Below, piece after piece: positions 55,285 through 64,000 of a stretch of 64,000 nucleotides of DNA. Source of the DNA: Acholoe squamosa (Eukaryota > Annelida > Polychaeta > Phyllodocida > Polynoidae). Both the position numbers and the translations under genes were made by a program. Every line of letters begins with the position of its first letter. Within the stretch, counting starts at the first letter, position 1. The DNA lies in the NCBI GenBank assembly GCA_949317995.1, contig OX439038.1, positions 68,334,659 through 68,398,658 on the forward strand, written 5' to 3'. The notes beneath the pieces are model-generated. The model made no database searches and had not been told where the DNA came from. It saw nothing but the letters and a program-made list of their open reading frames with translations.

Positions 55285-55900
55285 TTAGCCCTACTGTCCT
55301 ACAGGTAGGACGCCTAAGTGTCATCATCAGATAAGGTCTATATCCACACATAAAATCAACAGATATGGAAGTAAAATGCTGCATCCTATAGTTCTAGGTC
55401 CAAGGCTTCCAAAAATGCTCGATACAGGGTTTCTTAGGTACTTTTATGACATAACACCCCTGCCCCAAAACACCTTCTACTTAGGAAATTACCTTCTGCT
55501 ATAGATTTTGACCTTCACAGAGGGGACAGACACCCAAAGTCCTACGGTCCTATATGTAGGATGGTCCTATATGTAGGATGGTGCTTTTCTCTGGATCCAC
55601 TATCAGTAAAGCTTTGAAATTTCTTGTATGCCATAAATGGCCACATATAAGCCTATTTCTCAGTTTTCGGCACTCTCTTACAGGAATTGTAGTTTCCCTG
55701 GCAACCAAAAGAACACAAATTTCAAAAGACAGTAGTCCTAAGTCCTACTGTCCTACATGTAGGACGGTAAGCAAATCTCTAGACACGCTGCAGGTAAAGG
55801 TCCCAAATTTTGTACAGGGCATATTTGGTCATAGTCTACTTATCAATTTTCAGCACTCTGTGACAGAAATTGCCACTTTAGGGCTATTTGGGTTATAAGC
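55285..55900. repeat. Degenerate ~207-250-bp tandem repeat
   Basis: The palindromic tag TCCTACATGTAGGA (or a variant) recurs at about 55297, 55547 and 55750. It is followed in two units by matching TCAGTTTTCGGCACTCT and TCAATTTTCAGCACTCT blocks. Confidence 0.65.
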
Positions 55901-56535
55901 ATGATGTGTTTGTGATGTGATTGGCTATCCTAACCTCCACCCCATCTAACCCAATATATGAAGTAGATTTCATACTAATAAAAATTAAATGAATTTAGTC
56001 TTTATTCAGCCAAAGAAATACGTATATCATAGGACATACCATCTATGATCATCCTTTATAAATATTCTGTATTATGTGAAATACCTTCGTCATTAATATC
56101 GCTACAATATGTACTATAGTTATATTATACAGATAACACTTCTCCTGCCTCTCATCCTGTGTCCAATCCCCAAGGGCCGCCCCATGGGCGTGCAAAGCAA
56201 GGGGGACATGTCCCCCCCCCCACCCCACTTTTGGCTAACTCCTCAAAAGGTCAAAATTGAAAGGTCAAGCAAAGGGAGGTAAAAAATTGCAGAAACCCCC
56301 CCTGGTCCCACCCACTCTGAAACTGCTTCCCACGCCCCTGCGCCCCCATCTCCCTACCCACTTCTCATGCACCTCCTCCCGTGTCCGAGCCCCAAGGGCT
56401 GCCCCCATCTCCTTACCCACGTCTCCTGCCCCCCCCCCTCCCGTGTCCAAGCCCCATGGAGCTGCCCCTACCTCCCTATCCCAAAATATGCTTTAATGTA
56501 AAAACAAATGCTTGAATGTCAAACTGAAGACTACG

Positions 56536-56747
56536 GCATTTGAAGCAGCTTTCAGCTGTACCTAGTTATGCTTAAATCCCATATGACATTTCCGGTAAAA
56601 TCAAAGGTCATTATATTTCATACCAATTTTCAGATGACTTTTGAAGTAGCTTTCAGCTGTACCTAGATATGTTTAAATCCAATATGACATTTCTGGTGAA
56701 ATTAAATGTCATTATGTTTCCTACCAATTTCAAAAGAAATTGACAGT
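56536..56747. repeat. Two-unit ~106-bp subterminal repeat
   Basis: GCTTTCAGCTGTACCTAG followed by TTAAATCC..ATATGACATTTC occurs twice in tandem near the right end of the CACTA-like element. Confidence 0.8.
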
Positions 56748-56979
56748 TACCTTGCCATGACATTTAAGTAAAATTAAATGTGATTAAATCGAGATTCTCA
56801 TGCAGTGCAGATGCTGCTGCGTAATAACAAAAAGCGACGGATGTAGGTTGGTGTTACTCTGCACAAACTAATCAGGGGCTGATTTCCCTTTTTATCCCAC
56901 AATTCCACATTAATGCTATACAAAGAAACATATATATATAGTGCTTGACAACTCTGTCTCTCTGTTTGTTTCTTTCAGG

Positions 56980-57012
56980 CTGTCTCTGTCTCTGCCTCTG
57001 TCTCTGTCTCTG

Positions 57013-57103
<91 letters not shown>
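56980..57103. repeat. (TGTCTC)n then (TC)n microsatellite
   Basis: Hexamer repeat passing into a pure TC array. Long open frames here are repeat artefacts. Confidence 0.97.
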
Positions 57104-57105
<2 letters not shown>

Positions 57106-57109
57106 AGCT

Positions 57110-60100
57110 GTCTTTGTTGCAATCCATATGTCACACTTGGCTGTATCCTAGCAGGTTAAGATCATTAATTTTGGATAACATTTTCTTCTTGTCTGTTTAC
57201 TTATGTTTCTAGCTTCAACAATATTAGCACAATACATCTTGCCAAAAGGATTCATTAAATGCATAAGTGTCATTATGCCAGATGGTATTCCAACTTTAAG
57301 TGTAGGTCAAAATATATATTCAATGCTACTCTATACAGAATGAGCACAATAGACATTGTGTACCAGAGATTGACATAGAAAATTGACACGCTAATCTATT
57401 CACTAAGAAACCTTGCACGCATGGTAAGTGTATAGAACATGAATACAAGGGTTGGAACATTGGTTAGAGAGCACAAAGAATAATAGGAACATGAATGTGC
57501 TCTTGGACAAGATGCATATCAGGTTCCATATTATGTGACATTATAGTCATTGATCTTATCCCATGGATATCTTACCCCTTTCTCTTGTGTATCTTGATCC
57601 TCTGGGAAATATTCAAATAATTTTGGTCAGCTATCCTTTTAGGGCTGGATGAAAAAGACACCAAGCCAACCGAAGGGGCCTTGCTATAGTGAAACCATGG
57701 TTTCAGCTCAAATATGGAACGAGTCTGTAAGTTCTGCAGAAAATTAACTTTATGGATTAAAAAAAGAGAAATGTCTGTCACTGCAGAATTCTAAGAATAC
57801 ACTTTCAGAATTACTGGGTAAACAGGTATGACTTTGGGTATATACCTGCTTCCTTCACGATATTATCGTGTTGAACTTACCTTTCTGCAATACATGGATG
57901 AAATATGAGATGAGAGGTCTGTATTAACATGCTCAATACTATTTCTCATAATCTTGATCGTGTTTAACTGGATTGTTCTCATTACAATCCCATTGTGCAC
58001 AAATTGGTTACACTGACATTTCCATCAATTACATTCAATTCCAAAAATATAATGCCATTGACTTCTCCCCTGGATCAAAAGTTCAGACTTCTGAGTCACT
58101 TCAGGAGGCCTTTTCTTATTGCACTACGATCACATACACCCCAACGACTTGAAATCACAATGCCATTCCTATGGGAATTTCGGTACGACTTGGAGGGTTC
58201 AGTCGTATGTTAAGAAATACCCTCCAAATGCTGCTTGAATATTCATCTTGTATACTACAACACCAGCATCACATGACATGCAGTAAGTGTCACGCAAACC
58301 TGCAAATATGTAAACCCAATTATAGCAAACCAAGATGCCCAAGAAACCTTCCACTTTGTGTCATATACTTATAGTCCAGTCTTCTTCATCAAGGTTTTTC
58401 CATTTCGATCAGGATATATCCAACAGCGTTTTCCATTTTGAAAGAACATTTGTTGCTGTAATAAGAAATGGAGGAAGTGCCTTTTATCAGGTTAAATCCA
58501 GTCAGCTTCGGGTGCCTTCCCAGGGGGACTGCTGTGGGAGGTGGTTGCTTTTCACTGGTGTGTCTGTTTCAAATCACTCTCCCTTCAGACTCGTCCTATC
58601 CACAGATACCAAGGGTAGTCTGGTAAGGGTCTGGGTGTGGATTGTCATAGTCAATCGATTGTTATGGTGTTTTGAGGGAGTTAACCTTTTAATATGGCAC
58701 CTTTAGACCGTTAACAGCACATCCATCACTGAACGCCTTTTATCAAATTAAATCTTCCAAACCACAGCTATCACAAGCTGAAGCTGAACCTGAAGAAGGT
58801 ATTTGAGAGGTTTTATGACATCTGCATCAGGAGATATCTTTGTTATGAAATGTCATCTCTATTAAACATGTCATAAATGCCTTTTCACGACCATACCGAA
58901 AGGTATCTGTATATGGCCCATAGTGATGGTAATGTGATAGCTATGCATTGTTGTCAGTCTGAAAGGATTTTCATCTGTATGGCCATAAATAGTAACCTGA
59001 CTCAGAACTTGAACAAGGTTTTTTCATATTGCTGATACAGGGGTCTCAAGCACTGCTCATGTTTCATATATAGAAAAGAAGCAAGAAACCAATCGACTGA
59101 TGATAGCCTCCATGTTTTTCGAGAAAGATTGGCACGCTATTCATAATGGCAACATTCTACACATAAACAAAGGCTGATGAAACATTGTCAGGGATTGCTC
59201 ATTTTATTTTATTCTGTTTTTTTTTATCCATACTATTTTTATCAATTTTCTTTTTGAAAACAGGTGTGGATTGGGATATTTGAGGAGTCATTAACGACAA
59301 TAGTTAAGCCCTTCCTAGCTGCTTCTGAGAGCACAAGATTAATGTTTGAATGAGAATCCTTCAATTGACCGTTATTTTTAAGATTGAGTTGTATAATTGC
59401 TTTATTTGACAACATGAGTTAAACCCTCATAGCACTGCGAAGATGCTGTCATTAGGGTACACATCATGCTCCGTTAATGCCACTTTCATTTTAGGACGAT
59501 ATTGGAGCATTTATCACACCTCCTTAATACAGATACTTGGTTATCATAGTGTTATGAAGCAAAGCATTGTGATCCATCACTTTTGTGCAAATAGGTCTGT
59601 TTGCGTTATACTAGATTCCTCATCCATTGACAACATTGCCGAACGCTACCCTGGTACTGAAAGCATTATCTGAGATTACAGTATGTCATCTGACTGTGAT
59701 CATTCAGTGTGTTGTGAAACGTATTCATATATAAGTACCCCTGATTTGCAGGTGGCTACAACATGACAAATAAAATGAGCCTGTAAAGGAGATGACTCGG
59801 AATCAATGAACCTTTTGCTGATTTTGTAAGGTCCTGCCAAGTATTTCATTACTTTCGAATCCTACTCTAGCACATGTTGGGAATAAAAACCAAGGTCTGC
59901 GACCTGTAAAAGGAGAAAAGAGAACAGGTGGAAAATAGAAATAACAAAATAAGAGGTTGGGTTAACCAGCATTCCTAAATCACAAAGGTTTTGTTAACAT
60001 TATCATGGATTCGACCAAGTCGCATTTTTTTTTATATTCTCCCCTCAAAGGAAACCCTTTCCCTCAGGAGTCCTGTTCCCTTGGTATGAATGTCATCGGT

Positions 60101-60130
60101 TGGGAGAGGGGGAGAAGAAACTTTTTTTTT
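57110..60130. other. Unannotated AT-rich stretch, ~3 kb
   Basis: Only short frames without recognisable domains. No TIR pair was found. Confidence 0.5.
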
Positions 60131-60706
60131 CCAGTCGCTACCATTATTTTTGTTTTTGGTCGCTTAGTGTGAATATCCTATGGTATTTATAATCCCTGTC
60201 CTAATCCCTTTATATGAATAACCTATAGTATTTTAAATTCTATTCTGATCCCTTATTAATATAAATAACCTATGGTATTTAAAATTCTATTCTGATCCCT
60301 TTATATGAATAACCTATGGTATTTAAAATTCTATGGGGTTTGGGAAAATATGAAAAGGGCCTACCGCACTCGGTATAAAATTATAGGGCCGGAGGCCCCT
60401 TGATGTAGTGGCCTTTGGCCACTATATATATAGAGGCCAAAGGCCCCTATATATATATATATTCTTAGTTTAGGTCGCTATGAGTTTCCTGGAGGATAGT
60501 TTAGGTTGCTACTAATTGGTAGAAAAAAAATTTCCAGTGACCACTTTTTAGCAACGAAATATTACAGACCAAATTGTTGCGACCAATTTTTTTTTACAGT
60601 CTTATATCATACAGCGACTAGTTCTGAAAGACCAGAATGCAGCGACTAATTTCAAGCGACCAATATTGTTTTTATTTTAATTTATCAGCGACCTATTTGT
60701 GGGTAT
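60131..60706. repeat. Region with mirrored GGTCGCT/AGCGACC motifs
   Basis: TCGCT..TTGGTCGCTT at the left and AAGCGACCAA..AGCGACCTA at the right are loosely inverted, with extra copies between. It may be a decayed TIR element. It includes the ~45-bp tandem (60177-60335). Confidence 0.4.
60177..60335. repeat. ~45-bp tandem repeat, four units
   Basis: AACCTATGGTATTTAAAATT with CTGATCCCTTTATATGAAT recurs at starts 60177, 60222, 60269 and 60313. Confidence 0.85.
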
Positions 60707-61889
60707 GGCCGCTAAATGTATAGTGGAGTATGACAAGGTATTATTAAATCCGCAAGATTTGCCAACACCACCATCACTGTTATTTTTTTTCAATCTCTTC
60801 CATAGAGTGTGTGATAAGTCTTATACAAATTTGAAAAGAAAAAAGGGGGGATATTTATATGAGCCCTTTGTGAGCAATTTACAGTCACAAGGAGGACCTT
60901 TTACAACAGAAAGATTTGCTGTCATGCACCTATTTACCCTAGGTAATTGTTTCAAACACAGGGCATTAATGGCCTAGGAAGCCTCTACCTTTTAGTCTAT
61001 TAGGTCTTACTATAGTGTTGTGGGGACCTTGTTGACCCTACAACAGAACGGTTATAAATCAAACTTGTCCCAAATCCCAAAATGAGTTTAGGTGCAAAAT
61101 GCAATAGCACCAGAGGATATACCGAGATTTGCTGGGCCAAAATGGGGCTGCAATAGTATGGGCAAAATAGTGAGTATATGATATACCATTTTATTATTCC
61201 ATAAATTCTAACATATTTTGTATTAATCAAAGAATATCTATGAAATTAATACATAGGTTGGTTCTAAGAGCTATAAATCATACATTCATGGGAACAACTC
61301 TTGAATACTGTATGGGGGTCAACTGCACCCTGTGCTCTTTTGTTAGCCCATATGGGGACGGGGAATGATGGTATAAGCACTCTTGTGAAGAAGAGTGACT
61401 CCACAGCTATTCCTTTATTTTGGGACTCTTACCCCTGTGCCTAGTCAGTTCTTCTTGGAATAGTGTAGGAGGGCTGAGTCTAAGATCGATGCGATCTTAG
61501 TGCTGGCTAGGATATGTGAACCCAGTCAACTCTTAAGATCGCTTAATAGGATAAGGCTGATTTATTCCTAAGATCGCTGGGGTCGTGATCCCAGGATGTT
61601 TCGAATGAAGCTCCTGGGTCATTTCTGCATATAAAATGCAGCTGAGAGGGATTCCAGGACAAAGCTATACAGTAGTTGGGCTATACATCGCCTCACCGAC
61701 CTTATTTCACTGGAATATGGGTTTAGGATTAGGTCAAGAGAGACATCAAAATGCTGTGAGATGCACATGTTCTTACATAAAACCAAAGAGATGAGAAGTC
61801 CTTAGAGGATATGACTGTGCTATCACTATGATGGAAATCTGTAAATGTCATGCAGATTGTATGGCGACGTGGATTCAATAAGGTAAGGC
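60707..61889. other. Unannotated spacer
   Basis: A 92-codon open frame at 60699-60977 has no recognised domain. A short palindrome TAAGATCG-ATG-CGATCTTA lies at about 61482-61500. Confidence 0.45.
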
Positions 61890-61893
61890 TTAA

Positions 61894-62023
61894 AGCGCTG
61901 GTTCCACAGACCTAAATCGGTCGGATTAGCACTAATCCGACCGATTTTTTCTATACTTTTGATATATTATAAATCGTCGGATTAGGGCTATTCCGACCAA
62001 TTGTATGGCTGTGGAACCAACGC
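61894..62023. mobile_element. 130-bp foldback MITE with TTAA flanks
   Basis: AGCGCTGGTTCCACAG and CTGTGGAACCAACGC form the ends, with TTAA outside both. Inside, ATCGGTCGGATTAG-CA-CTAATCCGACCGAT (61916-61945) is a perfect palindrome, partly repeated at about 61974-61999. Confidence 0.8.
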
Positions 62024-62027
62024 TTAA

Positions 62028-64000
62028 AACACAGATTTTATCTTTATGCAGGCCCGAATTGTTTTTGTTAGGACTGAATACCCAGAGATTATCAATTTTA
62101 GGAAGAAATAATGACTCACTTAATTGTCTGTGGTCCCTAACAAAAAGTAAAGCCATTTGTTTTAGGCTGTCCAAGCCGTGAAAATCAAAATGTATCCCGA
62201 GGTACCAAAATTGCAAGCAGACGTTTGGTTTGGCAGGCTGAGAATTTTTGCCAGTGCAGCATCGATTTTGTCGGCTAAAGCCGGTTTCCAGTGGGTATTG
62301 ACTGTTGTTACAAAGCAACAAAGTACAAACAAAAGCACATAAATACAGTGGAGACGCCCTTCCATGCATATTTTAGCTCAGTTAAAGACAATTAGTACAC
62401 CTTCCAACAAAATGCATTTCTGTAATCACTGCAATAGCATTCACAGAAAGTGTTAGACCATGTGCCTTTGCTGTTTCATCACATCATAGGGGAAACAGCA
62501 AAGGAACGAGAGCGAATAATCTGAGTAGGATTAAAAAAACAGCAGATAAGGGCACCCTGCCAAAGATAGTAGTGTATCAAAATGTGAGGAGGAACTCGGA
62601 GAAAGTAGATTAGTGGTAGTCCACAAAGTTAAATCCGGTAATAACACACGAGCTAAGTAAGGATTCTAATCGGCCATGGATAAATAGCAGTAAAGTGAAA
62701 GCCACACACTAGGGGAAATATCTACCACACACTACAGGGTGTTGTTTCAATGACACTGATGATCTGAAATCACCTTCGATCAACAGTTGATCTTACTGGA
62801 GCATTTACTGTCGTCAGTATTTGAGCTAATGTCCTGATCTAATTGGATTTGCAAGAGCATGTAAACTACATCCAGCAATAATATAGGTCACTAGGAGCCG
62901 CACATGGTACATAATATAGCCCTTAATGTTCAAATACCCTCAGGACTGTGTAGACACTGTCCCCTGTTATTAGAGTAATTTGACTGTTTTAATTGCCGTA
63001 TCTTACCGTCGCAACAAGTGTGGAGTGACAAAACGATGAGGATGGTGCTGCTAGCCTCAAGACCCTTCTCCTGTGGATGTAGGTCCACGTCAGGACGTAG
63101 GACACTGGGAATGTGGATAAATGTGTATGTGGAATGGGCACATACAGACAGTAAAAGGAGAGGACATAACAGATCCAATCACACGTGCTTTATGCACATC
63201 AGCAAGGTCTAAATGGGAAAGGAAGAAGAGTGTGTATCTAGAGACATGACCGGTAATCTACAGATCCCACTTCAAAGGCCCAACTTATATATTATTCATG
63301 TATATGTATATGTATGAGGTGCGTGTTTTGTCACACGGTACACAAGTAAACACACCTCGCCATGTACTGCGTGTTGTGTCCGCTATTGATGTGCTGGGTT
63401 ATTTACAATCGTGTCTTTTATTTCAGTAAAATTCATATGTTGTTACTGACATTGTAAACTTTATCTAAGACCATGTGGTACCTATTTTCAGAAATCTGAT
63501 GAAGTCCTGAGAAGCAACAAATGTGCACAGCACCTAAGATGAAAACATCGGGTCCCATGCAGTGAACTCAAGACCTATACAGTTAAAAATGGCTGTGAAT
63601 TTGTCCTTCACTGTTCAAGGTTTCCAAAATGTATGGCCAATTACACTCTTTTTGGCAGTGTAACATGGCCAAGATTTAGTCTTGCCTCAACCACTAGTCG
63701 CACAGAGGGCACCTGGTTGAACTCTATTAATTCAAGTCGTATAAGCACTTGAAAAGTACCATCCTTCCCTTCACATCCAGGTGATTACTCACAATCTTGC
63801 TGCACTAATAAGTTATTCCAGCTATGTCCCATGTTTACTTTTTTATTGACCTGTTACGTTATCATTACAATTTGCTCTTACCTTTGCAGGTGAGCTCTAA
63901 TAATGATATGAGAACGGATGACACATGAGATCTAACAGGTATGCACTGTAAAAAACTGAAATAATGGCGCAAAGTTTCCATAGATTCGTCATATTTTCTC
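62028..64000. other. Unannotated stretch to the window end
   Basis: No recognised gene. A CACTGTAAAAAACTG motif at about 63945 could be the start of another CACTGTAAAAA-type element running out of the window. Confidence 0.45.

Noticed and set aside
56916-57159. Arg-Glu and Ser-Leu repeat frames, and a splice-acceptor-like TTTCTTTCAG near 56970
   Set aside because: Products of the TC/TGTCTC microsatellite. The acceptor has no exon to serve.
60699-60977. 92-codon frame MGMAAKCIVEYDKV...
   Set aside because: Unspliced frame with no domain, starting in a repeat-like region. Not enough support for a gene.
62162-62369. Signal-peptide-like minus frame (CIYVLLFVLCCF)
   Set aside because: Hydrophobic start but a short frame with no conserved features or splice context.
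63577-63662. Possible 86-bp MITE (ACAGTTAAAAATGG / CTTTTTGGCAGTGT)
   Set aside because: The ends match too loosely to call.

Overview
The window is metazoan nuclear DNA: AT-rich and repeat-dense, with no recognisable host gene. The mixture of an animal-type Polinton, CR1/jockey-like LINEs, many small TIR elements and a possible tRNA-derived SINE suggests a marine invertebrate or basal chordate. The species cannot be fixed from the sequence alone. There is one assembly gap of exactly 200 N at 52117-52316.

Region 1 (1-19140): a LINE reverse-transcriptase gene is split by an 18.3-kb Polinton/Maverick (adintovirus-like) element at 254-18601. The element has a 6-bp target duplication (CCCATG) and TIRs of about 380-390 bp. 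It looks nearly whole and young, with about one apparent break. Its left arm reads leftward: a Cys-rich protein, protein-primed DNA polymerase B, and a protein with SUMO-interaction motifs and a PC4-like domain. Its right arm reads rightward: a BECR-fold-like protein, an unknown protein, a tandem death-domain protein, packaging ATPase, two virion-type small proteins, chromodomain integrase, penton, core-X-like protein, major capsid, adenain-type protease and a small last ORF. PolB and integrase fit replication and insertion. ATPase, capsids, core and protease fit particle building. The accessory genes (SUMO motifs, death domains, BECR fold) look aimed at host defences.

Region 2 (19.1-36.2 kb): an old direct segmental duplication (19787-22795 and 26475-30350), with different small elements inserted in each copy. 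Between the copies lie a tRNA-like relic, nested MITEs, a CCAAT/E2F-like repeat cluster and a minisatellite. Then comes a TTAA-flanked element containing a long inverted repeat, followed by a cluster of a roughly 365-bp MITE family (seven copies in the window).

Region 3 (36.2-52.1 kb): a higher-order tandem array (36.96-39.35 kb), several foldback elements and two broken LINE RT fragments.

Region 4 (52.3-64 kb): a 4.2-kb CACTG-ended, 3-bp-TSD element (CACTA/EnSpm-like, no transposase seen) carrying a CpG-rich promoter-like patch. Beyond it lie microsatellites, a short palindromic TTAA element and otherwise featureless DNA.
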